Part shown: piece after piece, positions 36,323 to 45,552 of the stretch
How positions within the stretch are numbered: position 1 is the stretch's first letter
How the letters are laid out: each line of letters begins with the position of its first letter
NCBI GenBank assembly: GCA_944325555.1
Contig: CALVAN010000003.1
Coordinates: 62,001-126,000 of the forward strand
DNA length: 64,000 nucleotides
Reading direction: 5' to 3'
Source: Candidatus Gastranaerophilales bacterium
Lineage (GTDB): Bacteria > Cyanobacteriota > Vampirovibrionia > Gastranaerophilales > Gastranaerophilaceae
Notes under the pieces: model-generated
Databases searched by the model: none
Told to the model about the DNA's origin: nothing
What the model saw: the letters and a program-made list of their open reading frames with translations, nothing else
Translations under genes and position numbers: made by a program

Positions 36323-36892
36323 ATGAAAAAAATATTATTAATTCTGCTCTCCACAATTTTTGCAGCAGGAATCGCATCTTATAACATTGTTAATGCAGCA
36401 CAAACAAAGACAGGAGGCCTTATGGACAAAAAAATTCTCGTGGCATATTTTTCCTGGAGCGGAAACACAAAATCCATTGCACAAAAAATCCAAGCCCAAA
36501 CCGGCGGTGATATCTTTGAAATCACACCCGTTACACCGTACCCGAGTGATTACAATGAAACTGCCTACGGCATAGCAAAAGAACAAAAAGAAAAAGGCAT
36601 ACACCCGCCGATACACAATAAAGATGTAAGTTCTTATGACATAATTTTTGTTGGAACTCCCGCATGGTGGTACACAATGGCTCCGCCCGTAATGACATTT
36701 TTAGCCGAAAACAATTTTGAAGGCAAAACAATTGTGCCTTTTGTCACGCACGGAGGCGGCGGCGGTTATACCATAGACAAGGATATGGAAAAACTAGCCA
36801 AAGGCGCTAAAGTTCTTTCTCCGTTTGTTGTGTACGGCAAGGGCGGCGCCGGTGTTGATAAAGATATAACCGAATGGCTTAACCGCATATAA
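36323..36892 (+). CDS. Flavodoxin-like protein with possible exported and cytosolic forms
   Basis: A 189-residue protein with an N-terminal signal-like helix (about residues 3-26, ending near V-N-A-A-Q), followed by a flavodoxin domain. The FMN phosphate loop is S-W-S-G-N-T-K, and T-P-A-W-W and T-H-G-G-G are the later FMN loops. AAGGAAAA serves the ATG at 36323. A second strong site, AGGAGG at 36412-36417, lies 4 bases before an in-frame ATG at 36422 (Met34), which would give a cytosolic 156-residue flavodoxin. Typical of the Flavodoxin_4 group. Confidence 0.88.
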   Translation: MKKILLILLSTIFAAGIASYNIVNAAQTKTGGLMDKKILVAYFSWSGNTKSIAQKIQAQTGGDIFEITPVTPYPSDYNETAYGIAKEQKEKGIHPPIHNKDVSSYDIIFVGTPAWWYTMAPPVMTFLAENNFEGKTIVPFVTHGGGGGYTIDKDMEKLAKGAKVLSPFVVYGKGGAGVDKDITEWLNRI

Positions 36893-37024
36893 AAAATTTA
36901 TAAAGAATTTGACTGATAGCACTTATCAGGTATTAATATATTGTTGAAAAATATAATCCTGCTCATATAAAACAAGCGGGATTATATTTCAACAGTTTTA
37001 AACAACAACGGAAATATTGATAAC

Positions 37025-38263
37025 ATGAACAGAGTAGCAGCAGTTTTCAGAGCATTAAAATATCGAAATTTCAGATTATTTTTCCCGGGATTAATGGTGG
37101 CACAAATAGGCATATGGATTCAAAACATTGCGATAAGCTGGGTTGTGTATGATATGACAAAATCCCCGTTTATTATGGGGACAATAATGTTTTTAGGAGC
37201 TTTGCCTTTGTTTTTGCTGACACCTTTTGCCGGTGTTTTAATTGACAAATTCAGCAAACACAAACTTTTGATGCTGATACAAATTTTGTATATGATACAG
37301 GCATTTTTGATATCAATGCTTACACTTTCTCATCACGTACAACTGTGGAGCATAACCCTCTTGGCTGTATTTTTGAATATTGTTGCCGCCGTAGACGGAC
37401 CTTTAAGACAGTCAATGTATGTTGATCTTGTTGATGACAAACACGACCTCGGCAATGCAATTGCCCTGAACGCAACTTGCTTTAACGTTGCACGTCTTGT
37501 AGGACCTGCGGTTGCAGGGGTGCTGCTGGCTTCTGTGGGTGCAGGCATGTGCTTTTTTATAAACTTTTTATGTTTTATTCCGGTAACCATACTGGTTACA
37601 CAGTTGCGATTTAAAGAGGAAAAAAGCGGAAATATTCAGAACGAAACTATTTTGGAAGGTTTGTTTGAGGGCGTGGATTATGTTTCCAAAAGTCCTTCCA
37701 TTGCCATTTTGCTTATTTATATTGCTTTAATCAGTTTTCTTGCAATGACTTATCCGATGCTTATGCCTATATATACAACAGAAGTTTTGCATGAGAATGC
37801 CCAAACGCTGGGGCTGCTAATGAGTATAGCCGGAGTCGGGGCACTGTTCACTTCGGTTGTATTGGCAGCTAAAAGCACAATAAGAGGTCTTAATATCCTT
37901 CTTGCCCTTGCCAGCCTGTTTTTCGGTACGGGGTTTGTTATGCTCGGCACCACACATACGGAAACGGTTGCTCTTGTTGCAATGTTTTTAATAGGGTTAG
38001 GCACAATAGGTGCGCTGACGCCTGCCAGCACGTTGATACAATCTGTTGTAAATAATGATATGCGTGGTCGTGTTATGAGTCTGCATTTTATCTGTTATCT
38101 GGGAACACTTTCCATAAGCAATTTCTTTGCAGGTTCAATTACTCATGCTCTGGGTATTTCAAGGGCATTATTACTGCTCGGGTGCGTATTAATGGTTATA
38201 TCGTTTATCTTTTTAAATAAACTCAGAAAAATAAACTATGTACCGATATACGAAAAAGAATAA
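37025..38263 (+). CDS. MFS exporter (MFS_3, EntS-like)
   Basis: A 412-residue inner-membrane transporter with 12 predicted helices. The loop-2 motif G-V-L-I-D-K-F-S-K-H-K is the family signature (G-x3-D-R-x-G-R/K-K). The length and sequence resemble the enterobactin exporter type. Substrate unknown. A strong terminator follows. Confidence 0.88.
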   Translation: MNRVAAVFRALKYRNFRLFFPGLMVAQIGIWIQNIAISWVVYDMTKSPFIMGTIMFLGALPLFLLTPFAGVLIDKFSKHKLLMLIQILYMIQAFLISMLTLSHHVQLWSITLLAVFLNIVAAVDGPLRQSMYVDLVDDKHDLGNAIALNATCFNVARLVGPAVAGVLLASVGAGMCFFINFLCFIPVTILVTQLRFKEEKSGNIQNETILEGLFEGVDYVSKSPSIAILLIYIALISFLAMTYPMLMPIYTTEVLHENAQTLGLLMSIAGVGALFTSVVLAAKSTIRGLNILLALASLFFGTGFVMLGTTHTETVALVAMFLIGLGTIGALTPASTLIQSVVNNDMRGRVMSLHFICYLGTLSISNFFAGSITHALGISRALLLLGCVLMVISFIFLNKLRKINYVPIYEKE

Positions 38264-38288
38264 TCAATGCACATACCAAACAACACAT

Positions 38289-38327
38289 ATCACACATAAC
38301 TTTTAGGGCTGTGTGTGATTTTTTTTA
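38289..38327 (+). terminator. Intrinsic terminator
   Basis: ATCACACA (38289-38296) pairs with TGTGTGAT (38312-38319), followed by nine T residues; it lies about 25 bases after the MFS stop. Confidence 0.8.
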
Positions 38328-38350
38328 TTCAATATGTTGATAAAAAACTG

Positions 38351-39535
38351 CTATTCTTCGGCATCTTGCTGCTCATTATAAGCGTTGAGCAATTCGAGCA
38401 GTTCTTTTGAATCTTCAATGAGTAAGTCTGCATTTGGCGAGAATAATGAATCACCGCTTGGGTAAACAATATGCCAAGCTTCTGCCCCGCCGTTTAGCCC
38501 TTCTTTTTTTATTAAGTAATACGGGGTAAATTTATCTTCTTTTGCATTTTCAGCGGAATCTTTTGTGCTTAGAATCCATCTTTCTTGATCATCATCGTAA
38601 GAAAGAGAGTAGTTTTCTTTTTCTCCAAGAGCGTCTTTTAATGCTGCTTTGAATTTTCTTACCGAGGTCTTTTCATCGGCAAATTCGTCAAAAATGGGTA
38701 CAGCGCTTGTACCTTCAATTTTTCGTTCGTATTTCCCGTCGGCACTGACTACCGACATACTTCCGTCAGGTCTGATGTTAAAAGATTTAAAAGGTACAGG
38801 CCCGTCTATGGTCATTGCCGGCATACGGCTTAGTACAACCATATCGTTTTCTTTGTCATATTTAAAAGAATAGTTTTTATCATACTCAGCCTTACGGAAC
38901 ATTTCCTTCCTGACTTCATTTATGTATTTTTTAACCGTTTTGCTGTTTTCTATAAAAGGTTTTTCCGTATGCGTAACAAATTTGCCGGTACCGTCACCGT
39001 TGTCTATGTGGGTGTTTTCCGGCGGAACAAAATCCGGTCCGCCGATAAGAGCAGCCGAACCGTCGTTTTGTAATCTGTAAACATTATGTTTTGGCGAATA
39101 ATTGAGTTTTTTATCTTTTTTATGTACTAAAATAACTTCATCTAATTCCACATCATATCTTGGAAAATAATCTTTTGATTTTAAATCTCTTGCAAATTTC
39201 TGCTCAACAGGCATCGGGTTTTTGTCTGCTTTTTTGGCACTTAGTTTGTTAAGAACATAATCAAAAACCAAGCCTGTTGCAATACCTGTGCCTAAAAGCA
39301 CACCTGCTTGCGGTAAGACGCTTTTAACTTTTTTCACAAGAGAAAAAACGTTATTTTTGCTTGCTGCAATAAAAATATCAGTGCCTGCGGCAGCAGCTCC
39401 TGCCAAAGTTCCGACTGTTGTACAGAGTCTTTTGCATCCACTGTCTTGGATTTGCTTATCGCTCGGTACTGTCGTTCGCTGCGCTATGCTTTTGCTCACT
39501 TCGTACCTCGCTTTCCGGATTTCATCCGTCCGCAA
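38351..39535 (-). CDS. Hypothetical protein with membrane segment, 5' end uncertain
   Basis: A 394-residue frame. Residues about 36-110 include a Gly/Ala-rich membrane hairpin, and the rest is a Lys/Asp-rich soluble domain with no recognised motif. The first 30-35 residues are unusual: Arg-rich, from GC-rich DNA resembling the hairpin-rich non-coding sequence upstream. The start may therefore be an insertion junction, with the original N-terminus lost. The ATG at 39535 has no good ribosome site. Confidence 0.6.
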   Translation of the reverse strand: MRTDEIRKARYEVSKSIAQRTTVPSDKQIQDSGCKRLCTTVGTLAGAAAAGTDIFIAASKNNVFSLVKKVKSVLPQAGVLLGTGIATGLVFDYVLNKLSAKKADKNPMPVEQKFARDLKSKDYFPRYDVELDEVILVHKKDKKLNYSPKHNVYRLQNDGSAALIGGPDFVPPENTHIDNGDGTGKFVTHTEKPFIENSKTVKKYINEVRKEMFRKAEYDKNYSFKYDKENDMVVLSRMPAMTIDGPVPFKSFNIRPDGSMSVVSADGKYERKIEGTSAVPIFDEFADEKTSVRKFKAALKDALGEKENYSLSYDDDQERWILSTKDSAENAKEDKFTPYYLIKKEGLNGGAEAWHIVYPSGDSLFSPNADLLIEDSKELLELLNAYNEQQDAEE

Positions 39536-39670
39536 ATCCGCTCCACTGCGTTACGGTCTGTCAAAATTTACCCTAAAAACAACAGTGTTTAGTCGTATTC
39601 CTGCGGCATAGCCGCTTACACTGCTTATGCAGTTTTTATTTTTGAGTCCGCCCGCAGGCGAAAATTGTGC
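39455..39670. repeat. GC-rich hairpin cluster at the 5' end of a gene
   Basis: Contains short hairpins such as GCGGCATAGCCGC and ACTGCTTATGCAGT. Composition is far richer in G and C than the flanks. It spans the start of the hypothetical gene ending at 38351 and contains no plausible own gene. Confidence 0.5.
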
Positions 39671-39730
39671 TGACATTCTTGTATTTGTTACGTAATTCGA
39701 TGACAGAAATAAATTTTTTTAAACATAAAT

Positions 39731-41614
39731 TTAACCAATCTGCACATTAGGGTTAAAAAAGTTATACACTGCCTTTGCCGCACGGGTGTGGATTTTTTCT
39801 TTAAGCTGTTCATAACTTGCCTGAGAAATCTTTTTTACATCCTTAAATTCACGCATAAGTATTTCTTTGTTTTCCTTAGACAAGCCCTTTATTTCATCAA
39901 GCACGGATTCAGTGGCTTTCTTGCCTCTTAACTGCCTGTGGAAAGTTATTGCAAATCTGTGTGCCTCATCTCTTATTCTCTGGAAGAAATAAAGTGCGGG
40001 AGAATTTATAGGAAATATTACAGGATTTGACTCATGCGGTTTGAAAATCTCTTCCAATCTTTTAGCCAGCGAAACAACATCGGGATGAAAATCGTGCGCA
40101 TCAAAAATTTCCATAACAGAAGAAAGCTGTCCTTTGCCGCCGTCTATTATTATTAAATCGGGCATAGGCAGAGTTTCCGTAAGTTTTCCGAAATATCTTC
40201 TCTCAACCACCTCTTGCAAAGATTTAAAGTCATCCGGTTTGGATTCCGTTGATTTAACCTTAAATTTTCTGTATCTGGATTTTTTTGGCAGCCCGTTTTC
40301 AAACGTAACCATTGATGCAACAGTGTTTGTCCCCTGAATATGTGAAATATCAAAGCATTCCACAACATATGGGAATTTTGACAGCCCGAGTTTTTCTTGA
40401 ATATAGCTTCCGACTTCGTTGTAATCTCTCTGGATTTCCGTAAGCTTTTGGAGTTTAACTTTTTCAAAATAAAACTTGGCGTTCTTTTGCGCCAGATTCA
40501 AAAGCTCGATGTTTCTTTTAGTCGGGGAATCCGTTATTTTAACTTTTTTAGACGCAACCGATTCCAACCATTTTGTATAAAGTTCAATATCGTCTTTTTC
40601 AAGAACACGGGGAATAACAACTGTGTTCGGAATATCAAATTCAGGTGTCATTGTGTAATACTCTTTTAAGAAGGTTGAAAGAACTTCTTCTTCACCGGAA
40701 AGACTGTTCTCTCCTGTCTCTGCTTCCATGGTTTCCGTATTTGAAAATTGAAAATCCTTTTTGTCCGTAAGCCTGCCCTGACGTATTTGCAACAGCGATA
40801 CGACAAAGAGATTCCCTTCGCTGTATATTGCAATAATATCCTGATTAATATTTGTGTTTTCAAATACAACCTTTTGATGTTCCATTGTTTTTTGAACATC
40901 CAGCCAGCTGTCACGGTACCTTGCCGCTTTTTCAAAATCCTCTGTTGCCGCATATTTTTCCATCTCTTTTTTTAATGCGTCAACTAGTTCTTTCTGTTTA
41001 CCGGTCAAAAACAGTTCGACATTTTTTAAGATTTTTTTGTATTCTTCCGGCGTAATCAGCCTCTGGCAGGGAGCCATGCAGCGCCCTATGTGGTAATACA
41101 AACACGGGCGGTCTTTAAATTTTGGGTTTTTGCACTGTTTTAAGGGAAACAACTTTTTTATCAAATCAAGGGTTGCATACATTGCTCTTGAATCCGTATA
41201 AGGACCGAAATATTTGCCCTTAATTTTGTTTTTGTTTGCTTTTCTTGCAACGATAATCCTCGGGTATTCTTCTTCCGTGATAACAAAGTAGGGGAATTTT
41301 TTGTCGTCTTTTAAAAGCACATTGTACTTGGGCTTGTGTTTTTTGATAAGGTGAGATTCCAGAATAAGAGCCTCAACCTCGCTGTCTGTAACAATAAATT
41401 GTATTTTTGCAATCTGCGGCACCATTACCCTGAGTTTAGGAGAATCGTGGTGTTTGTTAAAATAGCTGTAAACTCTTTTTTTCAGGTTTTTGGCTTTGCC
41501 AACATAAATGATTTCGCCGTTTTTATCAAAATACTGATAAGAACCGCTTAACTCAGGGATTATGGATAAAGTTTGTTTTACTTCTGTCGGAAGATTGGAT
41601 TTTTGAATACTCAT
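39731..41614 (-). CDS. uvrC: Excinuclease ABC subunit C
   Basis: Makes both incisions in nucleotide excision repair. A 627-residue protein with an N-terminal GIY-YIG nuclease domain (G-S-Y-Q-Y then I-I-Y-V-G-K-A-K-N-L-K-K-R near residues 24-47), a Cys-containing region around 155-180, a UVR motif, and a C-terminal RNase H-like UvrC domain with E-C-F-D-I-S-H and I-I-D-G-G-K-G-Q. The final helix-hairpin-helix region is short but seen. Normal family length. Confidence 0.96.
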   Translation of the reverse strand: MSIQKSNLPTEVKQTLSIIPELSGSYQYFDKNGEIIYVGKAKNLKKRVYSYFNKHHDSPKLRVMVPQIAKIQFIVTDSEVEALILESHLIKKHKPKYNVLLKDDKKFPYFVITEEEYPRIIVARKANKNKIKGKYFGPYTDSRAMYATLDLIKKLFPLKQCKNPKFKDRPCLYYHIGRCMAPCQRLITPEEYKKILKNVELFLTGKQKELVDALKKEMEKYAATEDFEKAARYRDSWLDVQKTMEHQKVVFENTNINQDIIAIYSEGNLFVVSLLQIRQGRLTDKKDFQFSNTETMEAETGENSLSGEEEVLSTFLKEYYTMTPEFDIPNTVVIPRVLEKDDIELYTKWLESVASKKVKITDSPTKRNIELLNLAQKNAKFYFEKVKLQKLTEIQRDYNEVGSYIQEKLGLSKFPYVVECFDISHIQGTNTVASMVTFENGLPKKSRYRKFKVKSTESKPDDFKSLQEVVERRYFGKLTETLPMPDLIIIDGGKGQLSSVMEIFDAHDFHPDVVSLAKRLEEIFKPHESNPVIFPINSPALYFFQRIRDEAHRFAITFHRQLRGKKATESVLDEIKGLSKENKEILMREFKDVKKISQASYEQLKEKIHTRAAKAVYNFFNPNVQIG

Positions 41615-41636
41615 AGTGTAATTTTAGCATAATTTT

Positions 41637-41659
41637 CCCCCTGCATAACTTGCAGGGGG
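41637..41659. other. Perfect hairpin upstream of uvrC
   Basis: CCCCCTGCA and TGCAGGGGG form a 9-bp stem around a 5-base loop. A T-run follows only on the plus strand, whereas genes here run on the minus strand, so it may be a pause or stability element between 41684 and uvrC. Confidence 0.6.
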
Positions 41660-41683
41660 AATTTTTCAAAACTATTTAAAGTC

Positions 41684-42097
41684 TTAATATTTTATTTTGC
41701 AGTATTTGTCGTTATTCTGTACTGATTGCATATACATTGACTCTGCTGAAAACGGGTCGCAGTTGCCTGCCAGGGTATTATTTATATGCTTAATTGCGGC
41801 TTTTGTGTATTTTTTGAGTACACTGTCAGGCAGATAGCAGTCGTTGTGCGAATATCTTATATGGCACATTTTGTTTTCTCTGCCGTAAACCTGTAAACTG
41901 CCGTCATTGGATTTTGCGGGCGTGCATTTTGCAGCTTTTTCCCAAATAGGCAGCATAACTTTAGCCTGCTCTTTAGCGCCCTGAGTGTATCCCTGCCAGA
42001 AGATATCATCTGCGGTTTTATCTTTAGCAATTGCAACAGAGCAAAGAGCCGTTGATAACAGTGCTATGGTCAAAACTTTTTTTATAGTCTTTTTCAT
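41684..42097 (-). CDS. Exported hypothetical protein
   Basis: A 137-residue protein with a cleavable signal peptide (M-K-K-T-I-K-K, hydrophobic core, V-A-I-A-K near 23). The mature part has six or more Cys residues, suggesting disulphides in the periplasm. The ATG at 42097 is preferred over 42112 because GGAG lies 6 bases before it. It lies 20 bp after mlaD in the same direction, so it may be a soluble partner of the lipid transporter, though it lacks a known lipid-binding domain. Confidence 0.75.
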   Translation of the reverse strand: MKKTIKKVLTIALLSTALCSVAIAKDKTADDIFWQGYTQGAKEQAKVMLPIWEKAAKCTPAKSNDGSLQVYGRENKMCHIRYSHNDCYLPDSVLKKYTKAAIKHINNTLAGNCDPFSAESMYMQSVQNNDKYCKIKY

Positions 42098-42117
42098 ATT
42101 TTCTCCAATCATTCATT

Positions 42118-43482
42118 CTAGAACATCAACCTGAACAACAGGAATCTCTTGTTCAATTTTTCCGAAAACTTACGCAGGTTTTTAGAGGTTTCGTTGACGT
42201 TGTTTATTGTGTCATTGAGTTCTTCTTTTTTATCCGTTGTAAGGCTGTTAACCGTTTCTAAAGTACAGGACAGATCGTCAAGTGCTTTGTTAAACTTGGT
42301 GACTGTAGTATTAATCTGTTCTTTTAATACAGGGTCTTTTGTCATCGTGTTAACATATTCGGAAATTTCAGAAATATTCTTGCTTGCGGCGTTTAAATTG
42401 TCCATTGTTTCTTTTGTTTTAGGATCTTCAAGCACCTTATTCAGGTTCTGTGACAACCTGTCGATTGATTTTGTCGTGGACATCAAGGTGTCTTTAAAGT
42501 CCTCATCCCCGATAATGTTGTTTATGTTATCAGTAAGAACTATGATTTTTGCCGACAATTTGTCTGTTGTAACCATCAAAGCATCAAGATCCTTTTTGGA
42601 AGAATCAAGCAATGCCTGAGTTTTGTCAAGAGTTGAATTAGCTTTTATTGTCAGCATATCAACATTGCCCACAATATTTTTAAGGTCTGCAATAATATCG
42701 TCAGACATAAGAGCGCTGAGTTTTTCGTTAGTTTCAGCCAGTGCCATGGCTGCTCTGTATTGCAAATCCATAAAGTCGGAGAGTCTTAAAGGCTCTATAA
42801 CGGTAAACCTTGAGGTAGACTGCGGATAAGCAAGTTCCATTTTTGTATAAGGTTTTAAGAATAAATAATGTTTTGAATCAGCGGTTTGCACCTTTGCCTG
42901 CAATCTGTCGGGCAGCTGAAGCCCCGGAAGTGTAATAATATATCCTACTTTATATGCAGAAGGAGTTTTTATTTCTTCCTGAATGTTTATAGGAAGCGTT
43001 TTTGTTTGTATAATTTCTATTTTTTTTACTTTACCAACGTCATAGGGTTTGTTGCTCAAAATCATCTGTACTTTATCATTGGCGTGCAGTACCTGCGAGC
43101 GTTTATTTATAGGCAGATAAATTGTTCTGAGTTTAGGCGGAGTAATCTCAAGGAACTGTTCGCCTATGATACCGGATTGCTGTATAGAAATTGTAGATGC
43201 GTTAGGAATTGTAATATCCGGTTCTGTTATAACGAATTTTACTCTTACATAAGGATCATCCGGGTTAGTTAAAACAGGAGTAATATCTTCTACCTGACCT
43301 ATTCTTAACCCCATTAACTGAACAGCCGATCCGGGGCGCATCCCGTTTATGTCCTTAAAATCAACAAAGAGTCTTTCTCCTGCTGATAATGCCCTGCCTT
43401 TTATCCACAATATTGAAAAAATCAATATTACCAAAGCTGACAATGTTAACAAACCGACTTTAAATGAGGATGAAAAACGCAT
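42118..43482 (-). CDS. mlaD: MCE-domain substrate-binding protein of the Mla lipid transporter
   Basis: A 454-residue protein, longer than E. coli MlaD (183). It has an N-terminal membrane helix, an MCE domain (about residues 38-130, with G-A-V-Q-L-M-G-L-R-I-G-Q-V-like sequence), and a long helical C-terminal region of Asn/Thr/Leu-rich repeats, as in cyanobacterial and plastid MCE proteins. It binds phospholipids and passes them between the membranes. Third gene of an mlaE-mlaF-mlaD operon. Confidence 0.9.
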   Translation of the reverse strand: MRFSSSFKVGLLTLSALVILIFSILWIKGRALSAGERLFVDFKDINGMRPGSAVQLMGLRIGQVEDITPVLTNPDDPYVRVKFVITEPDITIPNASTISIQQSGIIGEQFLEITPPKLRTIYLPINKRSQVLHANDKVQMILSNKPYDVGKVKKIEIIQTKTLPINIQEEIKTPSAYKVGYIITLPGLQLPDRLQAKVQTADSKHYLFLKPYTKMELAYPQSTSRFTVIEPLRLSDFMDLQYRAAMALAETNEKLSALMSDDIIADLKNIVGNVDMLTIKANSTLDKTQALLDSSKKDLDALMVTTDKLSAKIIVLTDNINNIIGDEDFKDTLMSTTKSIDRLSQNLNKVLEDPKTKETMDNLNAASKNISEISEYVNTMTKDPVLKEQINTTVTKFNKALDDLSCTLETVNSLTTDKKEELNDTINNVNETSKNLRKFSEKLNKRFLLFRLMF

Positions 43483-43497
43483 TTTTATAAAATTCCT

Positions 43498-44241
43498 TTA
43501 ATTTTCTTTTTCTTCTTCGTCGCTGCCAGCAACTTTCATGGGGCCTTGTATGCTGGCGTTAATAAACTGTTTTGTATATTCATTTCCGCCTTCTATCATA
43601 TCCTGCGGTGTGCCGGAATATACGATTTTAGTATTATATAACATAATCACTTTAGTCGCACACCTTTGAATGGTGGATAATTGGTGCGTAACAATAACGG
43701 ATGCGGGGTTAAATTCGTCTTTAAGTCTTACTATATAATCCTCAATCATTGTTGATGACACAGGATCCAAGCCCGCTGTAGGTTCGTCATAAAGAATTGT
43801 TTTAGGATCGGTTACAACAGCACGTGCAAAACTTACACGTTTTTGCATACCGCCCGAGAGTTCATGGGGCATTTTTTCTTCTATCCCCTCAAGACCTACC
43901 AGTTTTAATTTTTGATCCACTATTTCTTTTAACTGTGCATCTGTATATTTGTTTTTAAACTCTTTTCTCTCCTTAAGAGCAAAAGCAATGTTTTCAAAGA
44001 CATCTAACGAGTCAAACAAAGCCGAATACTGAAAAACCATGGCAATATCCCCTGGGGAAACAATAATCTCGCCGCTGTCAGGCTTTGTCAGGCCGCAAAT
44101 GAGTTTTAATATGGTACTTTTACCCGCACCGCTTAAGCCGACTACGGCAAGGATTTCTCCGTCTTCTACTTTAAACGAAATATCATCTAAAACAGTTCTG
44201 CCTTTAAATGATTTTTTTAAATGTCTTACATCTATACTCAT
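43498..44241 (-). CDS. mlaF: ABC transporter ATPase of the Mla lipid system
   Basis: A 247-residue ATPase. Walker A is G-L-S-G-A-G-K-S-T near residues 36-44, the signature is L-S-G-G-M-Q-K-R, Walker B is T-I-L-Y-D-E-P, followed by T-A-G-L-D-P, and the H-loop is I-V-T-H-Q. The extended A-x-R-E/K-like region fits the MlaF branch. It energises lipid movement with the MlaE permease, whose gene is directly upstream in the operon. Confidence 0.95.
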   Translation of the reverse strand: MSIDVRHLKKSFKGRTVLDDISFKVEDGEILAVVGLSGAGKSTILKLICGLTKPDSGEIIVSPGDIAMVFQYSALFDSLDVFENIAFALKERKEFKNKYTDAQLKEIVDQKLKLVGLEGIEEKMPHELSGGMQKRVSFARAVVTDPKTILYDEPTAGLDPVSSTMIEDYIVRLKDEFNPASVIVTHQLSTIQRCATKVIMLYNTKIVYSGTPQDMIEGGNEYTKQFINASIQGPMKVAGSDEEEKEN

Positions 44242-44285
44242 TGTGTTTGGTTCCTTGTATGGAATGATTATGTTTGTCTAACTAA

Positions 44286-45113
44286 TTAGAAAAAGAATAT
44301 TGTCGCAAAGATATAGTCAATTATGCAAATCGCAACAAATGACCATACCACGGCTTTGGTTGTTGAAAGACCCACGCCCTTTGCTCCGCCGTAAGCCAGA
44401 TAACCGCAGGTACTGCTGATTATGGCTATAGCCGCCCCAAAGCAGGCGGATTTACCCAGTGATACAAAAATATCTTTCAAATAAAGTCCCTGCCACAGTG
44501 AGCTTATATAATTAAGCCTGCTGATATGTGCGCTTAAATAGGCGGCAACGCCGGAGCAAATGAGCCCGAAAGTCGATGCAACAATCACAACAATCGGCAT
44601 CATTACAAAACCCGCAACAACACGGGGGATAAAAAGATATTCGATAGGGTTAACCTTTAAAACCTTTAGTGCATCAATCTGCTCTGTTACTCTCATTGTT
44701 GCAATTTCCGAGGCATAAGAAGACCCTATCATAGAGATAATTGCAAACCCCGACATTATAGCGCCGAGTTCCCTTGTTGTGACAACCGCCATTAAAGCCC
44801 CGACAAATTTTTCGCCGCCCTGTTTAACCATCTCGGGTGCCACCTGCATTGAGATAATAACAGAAACCATTCCCACAATGGTTAGCGTAATGGGCAAAGA
44901 ATCAACCGCAAACCTTGAGCACTGGTCTATAATGAGTTTCCATTTCATTTGTCTTTGCACAAGTGCTTTTATTGTCAGATATATTACCTGCCAGGTTCTT
45001 ATTCCCATTTCTCCGAGTGTTTCAAAAAAATCCTGCGTTTGATTAAGCAGCATTTTCCCGAGAGCATAGGTTGCACTTTGTTTAAAGATTTTAATTACTC
45101 CGGATTTGTTCAT
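44286..45113 (-). CDS. mlaE: Permease of the Mla lipid transporter
   Basis: A 275-residue inner-membrane protein of the MlaE/YrbE family. It has an amphipathic N-terminus, five membrane helices and the conserved motif T-R-E-L-G-A-I-M-S-G, with E-Q-I-D-A-L-K-V-L-K later. First gene of the operon, with mlaF 44 bp behind and mlaD next. A terminator for the preceding gene lies about 95 bp upstream, so the operon has its own promoter. Confidence 0.95.
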   Translation of the reverse strand: MNKSGVIKIFKQSATYALGKMLLNQTQDFFETLGEMGIRTWQVIYLTIKALVQRQMKWKLIIDQCSRFAVDSLPITLTIVGMVSVIISMQVAPEMVKQGGEKFVGALMAVVTTRELGAIMSGFAIISMIGSSYASEIATMRVTEQIDALKVLKVNPIEYLFIPRVVAGFVMMPIVVIVASTFGLICSGVAAYLSAHISRLNYISSLWQGLYLKDIFVSLGKSACFGAAIAIISSTCGYLAYGGAKGVGLSTTKAVVWSFVAICIIDYIFATIFFF

Positions 45114-45206
45114 GAAATATATTGTATCAAAATTTATGCTATTTTGTAATACTTATATTTATGTATAAAATGAACGGGAGAAGGTGCTGAGAAAATTCTA
45201 TTGCGC

Positions 45207-45235
45207 AAAAAAAAGGGATTCAGTAATTGAATCCC
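45207..45235 (-). terminator. Intrinsic terminator
   Basis: On the minus strand GGGATTCA and TGAATCCC form a stem with a 5-base loop, followed by eight T residues. It ends the transcript from the endonuclease IV-like gene at 45553. Confidence 0.9.
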
Positions 45236-45552
45236 GTCGAATCTTTTTTGATTCCTCGTGTGTGTGTAAGTAAGTGTAAGTGTGTAGGTTAGTGTGGTAG
45301 GTCAGTGTGTGTATGTTATGTTGAAAAACTTATTAATCTCTTTTTAATCTCTCAAGTGATAAATCTTTTTCTCTCAATCTCTTTATCTCTCGTATATATA
45401 TAAAGTATTTACTTCTTAAATAATTGCCTTTTTTGCTTAATTGCGCTTAATGTTTCTTAATAAACGCTGCGAAATGCAGTGAAGGCACGCTGCACAGCAA
45501 CACAAAAATTAAACTAACCAACCACGGCGATATTACGGATAACAAAAAATTC
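45236..45552 (-). other. Low-complexity 3' untranslated region
   Basis: Read on the minus strand, a purine-rich GAGA/AAGA stretch (about 45340-45400) is followed by a G-poor ACAC-rich stretch (about 45255-45320), then the terminator. No gene. The C- and A-rich, G-poor tract could be a Rho-loading site. Confidence 0.5.

Noticed and set aside
39551-39676. 41-codon minus-strand frame starting M-S-A-Q-F-S
   Set aside because: Passes through GC-rich hairpins and has no ribosome site; probably not coding.
45255-45320. GTG/TGT-rich stretch as a coding repeat
   Set aside because: No start with a ribosome site, frequent stops, and it lies in a 3' untranslated region.
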